This document shows positions 26,837-34,414 of a stretch of 64,000 nucleotides of DNA, one piece after another. The position numbers and the translations under genes were made by a program. Origin of the DNA: Candidatus Zixiibacteriota bacterium (GTDB lineage Bacteria > Zixibacteria > MSB-5A5 > GN15 > FEB-12); NCBI GenBank assembly GCA_022571845.1, contig JACZXB010000001.1:395037-459036 (forward strand). Direction: 5' to 3'. Numbering within the stretch: the first letter of the stretch is position 1; every line of letters begins with the position of its first letter. A model generated the notes under the pieces. It had not been told where the DNA came from. It saw only the letters and a program-made list of their open reading frames with translations, and ran no database searches.

Positions 26837-28285
26837 TCATCCGTCCAGCTTCTGTTTTAAGAGGCGGTTGACGACTTCGGGATTGGCCTGGCCTTTGGTC
26901 TCTTTCATCACCTGACCCACAAAAAATCCGAATATATTTGTCTTGCCCGATTTATATTTGTCGACGTTGCCTGAGTTTGCCAACAGAATATTGTCGATTA
27001 TCATAAGCAGTTGTTTTTCGTCGGAGATTTGCACTAAACCCTTTTCTTTGATGATAGCATCAGCGCCTTTGCCAGTCTCGACCATCTCAGCAAATACCTG
27101 CTTTGCCATTTTGCCGGATATTTCTTTTGACTCTATCTTATTAACAATATCTGCAATCATATTCGGACGAACTTTGAAAGTTGAAATATCATCACCGGAT
27201 TCTTTGAGCACTCCCAGAAGTTCCGACTGCACCCAATTAGCAGCCGTGCGGCCGTCTTTGGTATACTGCATAACTTCGTCGTAGTAGTCAGCCAGCGAAG
27301 TAGTATCGGTCAGGACCATGGCATCGTAGGCACGGATCTGGTAATCTTTGACAAAGCGTTCAGACTTTTCATTCGGCAGCTCCGGCATATTTTCTCTTAC
27401 GCTTTCTATCCAGTCATCTTTGACGACAAGATTGACCAGGTCAGGTTCCGGGAAATAGCGATAATCGTGCGATTCTTCTTTGGAGCGCATGGCTTCGGCT
27501 ACCTGACGGCTTTCATCCCAGAGCAGTGTCGCCTGTGTGACAGAGCCGCCCGATTTGAGAAGTTTGACCTGCCTTTGAATTTCAAATTTTATCGCCCGCT
27601 CGACTCCCTTAAAAGAGTTCATATTTTTAATTTCAGTGCGCGTGCCGAATTCCTCCTGACCAACCGGCCGTACCGATATATTGGCGTCACAGCGAAGGTG
27701 ACCTTTTTCCATATCGCCGCTGCAGACTTTGGTGTACTGCAAAATCTGTTTAACTTTCACAAAATAAGCATAGGCCTCTTCGGGAGATCGCATTTCCGGC
27801 TCAGAAACAATTTCAATAAGTGGCGTGCCGCAGCGGTTTAAGTCTACTCTGGTATAACCTTCGCCTTTTTCCGGATGAAGCGACTTGCCGGCGTCTTCTT
27901 CGATATGAATGCGAGTTAAGCGGCAGCTTTTTTTGGTGCCGTCTTCAAGCGAGAAAAAAATCTCCCCGCCTTCTCCGATAGGTTTGTCGAACTGGGAGAT
28001 TTGATATCCTTTGGGCAAGTCCGGGTAGAAATAATTTTTGCGGGCAAAAACAGAGCGGTTGCGAACTTTACCACCCACAGCCAGAATCATCTTTATAGCT
28101 TTTTCGACCGCCTGCTTATTAAGCACCGGCAGTGCGCCGGGCAGACCCAGGCAGACCGGACAGGTTAACGTATTCGGCGGTTCGCCATAGGCGTTTTTAC
28201 AGCCGCAGAAAATCTTGCTTTCTGTCTGAAGCTGGGCGTGAATTTCAAGCCCTATAACCGGTTCGTAGCCGTCGTATTCTGACAT
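26837..28285 (-). CDS. gatB: Glutamyl/aspartyl-tRNA amidotransferase subunit B
   Basis: Phosphorylates Glu on tRNA-Gln or Asp on tRNA-Asn and lets GatA add ammonia, so Gln-tRNA or Asn-tRNA forms indirectly. 482 residues. The kinase part starts GYEPVIGLEIHAQL. The four-Cys zinc site is visible as CGCKN and CPVC. HIEEDAGKS, DLNRCGTPLIEIVSEP and the C-terminal YqeY-like helical domain follow. It has its own promoter (28300-28328) although an alpha/beta hydrolase gene and gatA lie upstream on the same strand. No gatC is seen in the window. Confidence 0.98.
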   Translation of the reverse strand: MSEYDGYEPVIGLEIHAQLQTESKIFCGCKNAYGEPPNTLTCPVCLGLPGALPVLNKQAVEKAIKMILAVGGKVRNRSVFARKNYFYPDLPKGYQISQFDKPIGEGGEIFFSLEDGTKKSCRLTRIHIEEDAGKSLHPEKGEGYTRVDLNRCGTPLIEIVSEPEMRSPEEAYAYFVKVKQILQYTKVCSGDMEKGHLRCDANISVRPVGQEEFGTRTEIKNMNSFKGVERAIKFEIQRQVKLLKSGGSVTQATLLWDESRQVAEAMRSKEESHDYRYFPEPDLVNLVVKDDWIESVRENMPELPNEKSERFVKDYQIRAYDAMVLTDTTSLADYYDEVMQYTKDGRTAANWVQSELLGVLKESGDDISTFKVRPNMIADIVNKIESKEISGKMAKQVFAEMVETGKGADAIIKEKGLVQISDEKQLLMIIDNILLANSGNVDKYKSGKTNIFGFFVGQVMKETKGQANPEVVNRLLKQKLDG

Positions 28286-28299
28286 AATTTTGAAGCCGG

Positions 28300-28328
28300 A
28301 ATATATAAGCTATTATGCTCCGGGTCAA
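28300..28328 (-). promoter_or_regulatory. Sigma70-like promoter for gatB-purN-purC-purH
   Basis: TTGACC (28328-28323), a 17-nt spacer and TATATT (28305-28300). Predicted start is near 28293, so the leader would be only about 8 nt and contains no Shine-Dalgarno sequence. Confidence 0.62.
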
Positions 28329-28347
28329 AGTAGCTAAGCCACTTTTT

Positions 28348-29130
28348 TTAATCAATACTTTCGAGAAACTTTTGGAGATCACCGTTGAATTCGTCCGGAT
28401 ATTCAAGGTTCAGCATATGTCCGGCCTCTTCTAACACTATAAACTGGCTGTTTTCGATTTTCTGATTGAGCTCTCGAGAAAGTTCCAGAAAGGTCTTGTC
28501 GTGCCTGCCGGCAATTATCAGGGTTGGAATCTGAATACGATGAACATTATCAAGGTCTGTTGTTCGCGGGTATTTCCCTCGCATCGGGTCAACCCAGATA
28601 GCGCCGCTATGGTCCCTGGTCATATCATGCATTAATTGACCAATTTTCCGGTCTCGTCCTTTGAACCAGGTCAGAATCCACTCCAGCCACTTCTCTTTGG
28701 CTGCATCGATGCCTTTGGTCTGAGCGATTTCGTCCAAAATCCCCATCTTCTTGCCGGGGCTGTGTCCGGCAGCGCCGGTTGAAATGAGAGATAATGACAT
28801 CAGACGCTCTCGGTATTTAAACGCAAATCCAATCGCCGTCGAGCCACCCATAGATAGCCCGACTAAGTGCACTTTATCTATTTTGAGTTCATCTAAAAGC
28901 AGCTTGGTATCTTCGGTGCGATGGTCGCGGCTGTAGCCAGTTTCGGGAGCCTCAGATTTACCGTGCCCGCGGCTGTCAAGTATCAGTACCCGGTAATTTT
29001 GCGAAAAGAAATCAAGCTGCGCTTGCCACATGCGATGGTCGCAGGTGAAGCCATGCAAAAACAGCAATGCCTCCCCCTGACCTTCGTCCTGATAGAAAAG
29101 CTTAACGTCACCGGAGTGAAAGTATGGCAT
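28348..29130 (-). CDS. Alpha/beta hydrolase, substrate unknown
   Basis: 260 residues, cytoplasmic. The oxyanion region FLHGFTCDHRMW, the DSRGHGKSEAP loop and the nucleophile elbow GLSMGGS (Ser at about 94) are clear. The catalytic Asp is probably in AGRHDKTF, and the His in EEAGHMLNLEYP near the end. The sequence belongs to the large esterase/3-oxoadipate-enol-lactonase-like group and gives no substrate. It sits between gatA (6 bp upstream) and gatB, an unusual neighbourhood for such an enzyme, and is probably co-transcribed with gatA. Confidence 0.88.
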   Translation of the reverse strand: MPYFHSGDVKLFYQDEGQGEALLFLHGFTCDHRMWQAQLDFFSQNYRVLILDSRGHGKSEAPETGYSRDHRTEDTKLLLDELKIDKVHLVGLSMGGSTAIGFAFKYRERLMSLSLISTGAAGHSPGKKMGILDEIAQTKGIDAAKEKWLEWILTWFKGRDRKIGQLMHDMTRDHSGAIWVDPMRGKYPRTTDLDNVHRIQIPTLIIAGRHDKTFLELSRELNQKIENSQFIVLEEAGHMLNLEYPDEFNGDLQKFLESID

Positions 29131-29135
29131 TTAAA

Positions 29136-30578
29136 TCAGCTGGCGGATTTCTGAAGAATGTTTGAAATTTGAAAAAGCGACAACTCATTAAACCAAGGGG
29201 CCAGAAACTGAACCCCGATGGGAAGTCCGTCTTTTGTTTTGCCGAACGGCACAGATATGCCGGGGTTGCCGGCCAGGCTGGCTGAGGCGGTATAGATGTC
29301 TGACAGATACATTGTCAGCGGGTCATCGATTTTTTCGCCCAGCTTAAAAGCCGGTGTCGGCGAAGTTGGCGAGATTATCAGATCGACCTCGTTGAAGGCT
29401 TTTTCAAAATCGAGCCGTATCAGTTCGCGAACTTTCGAGGCTTTACGGTAGTAGGCCTCGTAGTAGCCTGCCGATAGAACATAAGTGCCCAGCATAATCC
29501 GTCTCTTGACCTCAGCGCCAAACCCGGAGTCGCGCGTGGTCGAATACATTGTCGTTAAATCTTTGTCGCCGGCTTCACGAAGACCATACTTAACACCATC
29601 GAAACGGGCCAGGTTGGACGACGCTTCGGCGCTGGTGATTATGTAGTAGACAGCAATGGCGCGGTTGGTCATTGGCAGTGAAATTTCTTTAAAAGTATGA
29701 CCATTTTTTTCTAACAGTTTGATTGCTTCTTCGACTATCTGCTTTACTTCATCGTTCAGCCCCTCGGCAAAATATTCTTTGGGGATGCCGATTTTAAATT
29801 TCTTGTCGGTCGCTAACTTTTCTGAGTAGAGCGGATGGTCGAACGTTACCGAAGTCGAATCGTTTTCATCGCGTCCGGCTGCTACCTGATAGGCCAGCGC
29901 GATATCTTCGGCAGTTCGAGCCAGCGGGGCGATTTGGTCTGTTGAAGAAGCGAACGCCACCAGACCGTAGCGCGAGATGCCACCATAGGTTGGTTTTAGT
30001 CCGAACACTCCGCAAAGCGCTGCCGGCTGACGCACCGAGCCGCCTGTCTCAGAGCCAAAGGCTATCGGCACGATTTTTTGTGCCACTGCCGCAGTCGAAC
30101 CGCCCGATGAACCGCCCGGGACAAGTTCATGATTGACCGGATTTTTGACCGGCCCATAGAAAGAATTTTCGTTCGATGAACCCATGGCGAATTCATCCAT
30201 ATTGGTTTTGCCGATTATTATGGCGCCGGCATCGATTAGATTTTTGACACATGTGGCATCGTAAGGCGGAATGTAACCATCGAGAATATGCGAAGCACAA
30301 GTCGTGGCGTAATCGGTGTAAGAGATATTGTCTTTGATAGCCACCGGCACCCCCGCCAGCGGCTGGGACGGGGACGAAGTCCCTTTTTTCACCAGCGCGT
30401 CAACTGCTGCCGCTTGTTTTAAAGCCTTTTCCTCGCAGATAGTAATAAAGGCATTCAATTCCTTGCCTTCGGTCTTGGCTAAATTAATAGCTTCTTTGGT
30501 AAGCTCTACCGCCGACAGCTCCCCGCATTTGACACCATCAGCCATCTGCTTAGCGGTCAGATTTTTATATTCAGACAT
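29136..30578 (-). CDS. gatA: Glutamyl/aspartyl-tRNA amidotransferase subunit A
   Basis: Amidase subunit that releases ammonia from Gln or Asn for the amidation of misacylated tRNA. 480 residues. The Ser-cisSer-Lys triad is seen in VAIKDNISY and GGSSGGSTAAVA. GSETGGSVRQPAALCGVFG and PTYGGISRYGL are typical. The ATG at 30578 is preceded by six C residues and no ribosome-binding site. The promoter at 30585-30612 is placed to start transcription on this A, so the message is predicted to be leaderless. Confidence 0.98.
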   Translation of the reverse strand: MSEYKNLTAKQMADGVKCGELSAVELTKEAINLAKTEGKELNAFITICEEKALKQAAAVDALVKKGTSSPSQPLAGVPVAIKDNISYTDYATTCASHILDGYIPPYDATCVKNLIDAGAIIIGKTNMDEFAMGSSNENSFYGPVKNPVNHELVPGGSSGGSTAAVAQKIVPIAFGSETGGSVRQPAALCGVFGLKPTYGGISRYGLVAFASSTDQIAPLARTAEDIALAYQVAAGRDENDSTSVTFDHPLYSEKLATDKKFKIGIPKEYFAEGLNDEVKQIVEEAIKLLEKNGHTFKEISLPMTNRAIAVYYIITSAEASSNLARFDGVKYGLREAGDKDLTTMYSTTRDSGFGAEVKRRIMLGTYVLSAGYYEAYYRKASKVRELIRLDFEKAFNEVDLIISPTSPTPAFKLGEKIDDPLTMYLSDIYTASASLAGNPGISVPFGKTKDGLPIGVQFLAPWFNELSLFQISNILQKSAS

Positions 30579-30584
30579 GGGGGG

Positions 30585-30612
30585 AATATATGGGTCTCAG
30601 TTTATCAGACAA
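30585..30612 (-). promoter_or_regulatory. Promoter predicted to give a leaderless gatA message
   Basis: TTGTCT (30612-30607), a 16-nt spacer, TATATT (30590-30585), then exactly six C and the gatA ATG. With the normal spacing from the -10 element, +1 is the A of the ATG. Confidence 0.6.
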
Positions 30613-30662
30613 GTCTTGTTTTGTTATTCTCCGATTGGGAGTAAAAAGCAACTTTCATAAGC

Positions 30663-30706
30663 GTCACCCTGAGCGGACAACGTCCCGCCAAGGGAGTCGA
30701 AGGGTG
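30663..30706. repeat. Dispersed palindromic repeat, copy 1
   Basis: A 44-bp element whose reverse complement recurs at 31954-31996 with one internal difference. The core contains the near-inverted halves GCGGGAC and GTCCGC. The ends read GTCGAAGGGT and GTCACCCTGAGCGG. It lies in the gap between gatA and the FG-GAP gene. Confidence 0.7.
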
Positions 30707-30719
30707 GGCTATCCGGTCT

Positions 30720-31520
30720 TTACTCCTGACAACACGGCGGGGCGCCGATGCCGTTTATGTAGGCAGCCAAATAGGTGATGTCGGCAATATTAACTGAACC
30801 GTCGCAATTCAGGTCACTTTCCACGAGAGAGACAGGGGAAGTTCCGGAATAGAAATAGTAGTCTATGAGAAAATCAACATCGTCAAAATTTACTAGCTCG
30901 TCACCGTTGGGGTCTGCACAAAGACAACCCTTCCCGGAAAACACGTAGACCCGCCCAGCATGGAAGCCACCAACGCTATTTTCAAACGCTCCTACGATCA
31001 GGTCATCGAAGCCGTCGTTATTAACATCACCGGCCGAAGCAACAACAGTGAACAAGTCCCCTGCCGCCTCGCCGGTGAAAACATGAAGCGTATCACCGCT
31101 CTGACCGGAAAAAACATAAGCCCGCCCGGCGTCAGTGCCGCCAGCGTCATTGCGATAAGCTCCCACAATCAGGTCGTCGAAATCATCGTTATTCACATCA
31201 CCGGCCGAAGCAACCGATAAACCGAGCCAGTCCCCTGCCGCCTCACCGGTAAACACATGAAGTGTATCAGCAGTCTGACCGGAAAAAACATAGGCCCGCC
31301 CGGCATCAGTGCCGCCAGCGTCATTCCGAGGAGCATTAATAATAACGTCGTCATAGCCGTCCTTATCTACATCACCGGCCGAAGCTACCGTATGTCCGAA
31401 CCAGTCCTCTGTCGCCTCGCCGGTGAAGATATAGATCGGCTGGCATTGGGAATGGGCAGGTGAAGCAGATACAATGAGGATAATTATGGATAGCGAGAAA
31501 ATAAGATTTGAAGATTTCAT
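30720..31520 (-). CDS. FG-GAP repeat protein with C-terminal dockerin-like domain
   Basis: 266 residues, exported (signal peptide ending SPAHS). Three integrin-alpha-like FG-GAP units follow, each of about 58 residues, with a calcium-binding pattern DVN.DG.DDLIVGA and a VFSG strand. The C-terminus has two dockerin-like calcium loops (DPNGDELVNFDDVDFLIDYY and DLNCDGSVNIADITYLAAYI) and ends PPCCQE. The DNA of the units repeats with a period of 174 bp. FG-GAP plus dockerin proteins are common in several FCB lineages and are probably on the surface. Ribosome-binding site GAGGACA is good. The gene stands alone among repeats. Confidence 0.82.
   Translation of the reverse strand: MKSSNLIFSLSIIILIVSASPAHSQCQPIYIFTGEATEDWFGHTVASAGDVDKDGYDDVIINAPRNDAGGTDAGRAYVFSGQTADTLHVFTGEAAGDWLGLSVASAGDVNNDDFDDLIVGAYRNDAGGTDAGRAYVFSGQSGDTLHVFTGEAAGDLFTVVASAGDVNNDGFDDLIVGAFENSVGGFHAGRVYVFSGKGCLCADPNGDELVNFDDVDFLIDYYFYSGTSPVSLVESDLNCDGSVNIADITYLAAYINGIGAPPCCQE
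31061..31420 (-). repeat. 174-bp tandem repeat units inside the FG-GAP gene
   Basis: Equivalent points of the unit begin at 31061, 31235 and 31409, each 174 bp (58 codons) apart. The first two units are close to identical over about 140 bp. This indicates recent duplication of whole FG-GAP blades. Confidence 0.8.
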
Positions 31521-31905
31521 AGTTGTCCTCTATCTGAGGTTGACCTAATATCCTTTATCAGGCCGCAAGGAATGATTCTTGATGAAATATCAGCAGCCCG
31601 ATAGATTTGTAATAATAGAATATACCCTCCAATTTGCGTAAAAAGGTGTGATTTGTCAAGCTATTTTGGCCAGTTGGGAAAGTCTGGGAATTGTGTGATT
31701 CGGTCCGGGTGGTCCGCCTTCAAGGTGGGTTCCTGCCAATATACCCCCATCACAAATTCAATCCCAAATCACTGCAAAATACTCCGCCCAACCTGTTTAA
31801 TATGAACAGACAACAATTTGACCCCGAATATCTAACTCAAAATTACTACAAAACTTATTATGCGAAAAGTAAAATATGACAAAACGAACCCATTTTTCTG
31901 GGTGC

Positions 31906-31923
31906 CCCACCATTTATGGTGGG
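31906..31923. repeat. CCCACCAT palindrome, copy 1
   Basis: An 8-bp perfect stem (CCCACCAT and ATGGTGGG) with a two-base loop. The same element with the same outer bases occurs inverted at 35249-35266. A second small hairpin (ACCCA/TGGGT at 31888-31903) stands directly before it. Confidence 0.65.
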
Positions 31924-31953
31924 TTTAAGCATGATTATGATTTGACTCCTACG

Positions 31954-31996
31954 ACCCTTCGACTCCCTTGGCGGGACGTTGTCCGCTCAGGATGAC
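31954..31996. repeat. Dispersed palindromic repeat, copy 2
   Basis: Inverted copy of the element at 30663-30706, with one internal mismatch. Together the two copies flank the FG-GAP gene as an inverted pair about 1.3 kb apart. Confidence 0.7.
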
Positions 31997-32066
31997 AATC
32001 TTAAAAGATGGATTCCAGCCTGCGCCTCTCGTAGGGACTAAAGCTGGAAAGACGAAATGGGTAGCT

Positions 32067-32145
32067 GAGTAGGTCGAAACCCGCCAAAGGTGTGGTTTCG
32101 ACAAAGCCGAGTAGGTCGAAACCCGCCAAAGGTGTGGTTTCGACA
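32067..32145. repeat. Two tandem 37-bp hairpin units, period 42 bp
   Basis: Identical 37-bp units at 32067-32103 and 32109-32145. Each can fold into GTCGAAACC/GGTTTCGAC, extended inward by CGCC/GGTG around an AAA loop. They lie just downstream of glnA and could also act as a transcription end signal, but no T-run follows. Confidence 0.75.
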
Positions 32146-32150
32146 CTTTT

Positions 32151-32196
32151 GAGATTGCCGCGTCGTCCCGACTTGGTCGGGACTCCTCGCAATGAC
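32151..32196. repeat. Hairpin repeat with GTCCCGAC stem
   Basis: Perfect 8-bp stem GTCCCGAC (32165-32172) and GTCGGGAC (32176-32183) with loop TTG, framed by outer arms ATTGC and GCAAT. A related element with a different inner stem is at 34307-34347. It lies 10 bp after the end of glnA. Confidence 0.65.
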
Positions 32197-32205
32197 AGTC
32201 TCCTT

Positions 32206-33531
32206 CTACAGCATGGGCAGGTACTTGTCGATTTCGTAGTTAGTGACTTTTGTGCGGTAGGCGTCCCATTCGATACGTTTGTTTTCTATCAGTTTGTCAA
32301 AAACATGTTCACCGAGTGTCTTTTTCATCAGTGCTGATTTTTCAAATTCTATGATAGCGTTCTCCAGCGAATTGGGCAGGACATCGACATTAAGTCCGGC
32401 TTTCTTTTCGGCATTCATGTGGAAGATGTTTTCCTCGATTGGCTCGGGCAGGTCGTAGTTGTTTGCGATGCCTTTCATACCGGCAGCCAGCATGCAGGAG
32501 AAGGCCAGATAGGGATTGGCGGCCGGGTCTGCCGAGCGGAGTTCCACGCGGGTCGCTTTTTCCTTGCCGACCCGGTACATCGGCACCCGCACCATGCTGG
32601 AGCGGTTGCGTCTGCCCCAGCTGACATAGACCGGAGCTTCATATCCCGGAACAAGTCGCTTGTAGGAATTTACCCACTGATTGGTCACCAGCGTGAACTC
32701 TTTGACATGCTTCAATATGCCGGCAATAAAGTTTTTGGCCATTTTTGAGAGGTGGTAGAAATCCTCTTTTTCAAAAAAGAGGTTTTTGTCACCCTCAAAC
32801 AACGACATATGGACATGCATGCCGCTGCCGTTTTCGCCAAAAATCGGCTTGGGCATAAAGCTGGCATAAAGTCCGTTTTGGAGGGCAATTTCTTTGACGA
32901 CAAACCGGTAAATCTGGGAAAAGTCGGCCATCACCAGAGCTTCCTGATATTTCAGGTCAATCTCGTGCTGGCTGGGAGCAACTTCGTGGTGGGAGCACTC
33001 GACCGGAATGTGGAGGTCTTCAAGCGCGGCCACGGTCATCTTGCGCACTTTGGTGCCTAAATCTGTTGATTCGTAGTCGAAATATCCGGCGCGATCAATT
33101 ATGCCGGGCTCTCTGTCATTTTCGAAATAGAAATATTCCATTTCCGGACCGAGGTAGTATGTCCAGTTTTTTTCTTGCAATTTCTTCAAATTCCGCTTCA
33201 TCACCCAGCGTGGGTCGCCATCGTAGGGGGTGCCATCGGGATTTTCAATATCGCAAAACATAATGGCGATTTTCTCAGTGCCGATTTCCCAGGGAATTAC
33301 CCGGAAAGTGAGCGGGTCAGGCATAGCCATCAGATCAGACTCTTCGATACGGGCAAACCCCTCCACCGAGGAACCGTCGAAGCCCTGGCCTTCTTCCAGC
33401 ACTTGCTCGATTTCCGAACGGGTTATAGACATCCCTTTGATCTTGCCGAGAACGTCAGTGAAACAGAGCCGGATATGCCCCACGCCGGCTTCGTCAATTT
33501 GTTTAAGAACTGCCTCCTTGGTCTTGGTCAC
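32206..33531 (-). CDS. glnA: Glutamine synthetase type I
   Basis: Makes glutamine from glutamate, ammonia and ATP. 441 residues, the shorter GSI-alpha length of Bacillus and Thermotoga. Motifs are GFDGSSVEGFARIEESDL, CSHHEVAPSQHEID, GENGSGMHVH and NSYKRLVPGYEAPVYVSW. I see no adenylylation-type Tyr loop (NLYELPPEE), so control by adenylylation is unlikely. The start is GTG with GGAGG 9 nt upstream. It stands alone, with 168 bp of AT-rich upstream DNA and hairpin repeats downstream. Confidence 0.97.
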   Translation of the reverse strand: MTKTKEAVLKQIDEAGVGHIRLCFTDVLGKIKGMSITRSEIEQVLEEGQGFDGSSVEGFARIEESDLMAMPDPLTFRVIPWEIGTEKIAIMFCDIENPDGTPYDGDPRWVMKRNLKKLQEKNWTYYLGPEMEYFYFENDREPGIIDRAGYFDYESTDLGTKVRKMTVAALEDLHIPVECSHHEVAPSQHEIDLKYQEALVMADFSQIYRFVVKEIALQNGLYASFMPKPIFGENGSGMHVHMSLFEGDKNLFFEKEDFYHLSKMAKNFIAGILKHVKEFTLVTNQWVNSYKRLVPGYEAPVYVSWGRRNRSSMVRVPMYRVGKEKATRVELRSADPAANPYLAFSCMLAAGMKGIANNYDLPEPIEENIFHMNAEKKAGLNVDVLPNSLENAIIEFEKSALMKKTLGEHVFDKLIENKRIEWDAYRTKVTNYEIDKYLPML

Positions 33532-33699
33532 TTACTCTTTCCTCCACACAGATTTGAACTTTTTGTCGTAGAAATTGAAAGATTGCAATTTATAAATTGT
33601 TCCGCGAAAGACAATAAAAAATGTAATAATATTTTTGTTTTTTGGAAGTTTCGAGTTTTTTTTGAGATGCAGTCTAACGCTGAACTTTAAGACGGATTG

Positions 33700-34197
33700 T
33701 TAATCTACTTCCAAGTCAAGGCTTATGTTTTTCCGGACAGGAATAAGCTGGCGGCAGCTGACACCGGCCATCTCGAACATCTTACGGGCGGCTACAAAAA
33801 TATCGTCGCCGCTGTATTTATCTGAGAGGAAGACGATTTCTTTTATGCCTACCTGAATTATAAGTTTGGCGCAATCGTTACAGGGAAAGAGCGAAATATA
33901 TATAGAGGCACCGTCCAGTTCCGGCTTGTTTGAGGAATTGGTAATGGCATTCATCTCGGCGTGGCAAACGTAAGGGTATTTCGTGTCCAGATAGTCACCC
34001 TTTTTGTCCCAGGGGAGTTTGTCATCGGAGCAGCCGGCCGGAAAGCCGTTGTAGCCGATACCGATAATGCGCTTCTTGGAATTTACAATACAGGCTCCGA
34101 CCTGGGTGCCGGGGTCTTTGGAGCGGTGTGCCGAGAGCTGGGCTACGCCCATGAAATAGTCATCCCAGCTGATATAGTCGGTGCGTTTTTTCTGCAT
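33700..34197 (-). CDS. dCMP/ComE-type cytidine deaminase
   Basis: Zinc enzyme of the CDA superfamily that converts dCMP to dUMP, feeding thymidylate synthesis. 165 residues. Zinc ligands are the His of CHAEMNA and the two Cys of PCNDC; the catalytic Glu is in HAE. The N-terminal ISWDDYFMGVAQLSAHRSKDPGTQVGA and the PAGCSDDKLPW loop are typical of dCMP deaminases. It stands alone between repeat-bearing gaps. Confidence 0.93.
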   Translation of the reverse strand: MQKKRTDYISWDDYFMGVAQLSAHRSKDPGTQVGACIVNSKKRIIGIGYNGFPAGCSDDKLPWDKKGDYLDTKYPYVCHAEMNAITNSSNKPELDGASIYISLFPCNDCAKLIIQVGIKEIVFLSDKYSGDDIFVAARKMFEMAGVSCRQLIPVRKNISLDLEVD

Positions 34198-34251
34198 GGG
34201 TGGCAGGATAATGGATTTGGGGAGTAATTGAAAGTGATTTTGAGAAAAGTC

Positions 34252-34300
34252 ACACTTCGACTCGTTCGACAGGCTCAGTACGGCGTCCGCTCAGCGTGAC
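34252..34300. repeat. Dispersed palindromic repeat, copy 3 (variant)
   Basis: Shares the outer ends of the elements at 30663 and 31954 (CTTCGACTC and GTCCGCTCAGCGTGAC) but has a different middle (GTTCGACAGGCTCAG). Part of a 217-bp gene-free gap between dCMP deaminase and the membrane protein gene. Confidence 0.55.
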
Positions 34301-34306
34301 GGCTCT

Positions 34307-34347
34307 GTCATTGCGAACCCTGATGAAATCAGGGTGTGGCAATCTCG
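34307..34347. repeat. Hairpin repeat with ACCCTGAT stem
   Basis: Stem ACCCTGAT/ATCAGGGT with loop GAA, inside outer arms CATTGCGA and TGGCAATCTCG. The outer arms match the element at 32151-32196, the inner stem differs. Confidence 0.55.
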
Positions 34348-34414
34348 CCTTAAATTATCGCGGGCGGCCAGCACTAGACTGGTCCTCATCTGCCCCAAAT
34401 TCTAAGTCAATAAA

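Larger units (their letters stand above)
31521..32205. other. 685-bp intergenic region rich in hairpin repeats
   Basis: No supported gene lies here. The left half (31521-31880) is AT-rich and contains upstream DNA of the FG-GAP gene. A short ATG frame at 31801 has no ribosome-binding site. The right half is built from hairpin repeats listed separately (31906, 31954, 32067 and 32151). It looks like a site where small dispersed elements have accumulated. Confidence 0.6.

Noticed and set aside
31619..31659. Promoter for the FG-GAP gene using TTGACA at 31659-31654 and TATATT at 31624-31619
   Set aside because: The elements are 29 bp apart, far too wide for one promoter; at 17 bp the hexamer is CAAATT.
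31801..31878. Short plus-strand ATG frame in the 685-bp gap
   Set aside because: No ribosome-binding site, low-complexity Tyr/Gln-rich product, in repeat-rich DNA.
32067..32145. Possible CRISPR remnant
   Set aside because: Only two units with a 5-bp interval and no cas genes; each unit is a hairpin repeat.
31949..32192. Two overlapping minus-strand frames coding repeated SKPHLWRVSTYSA-type peptides
   Set aside because: They are translations of the tandem hairpin repeats, without ribosome-binding sites or family resemblance.
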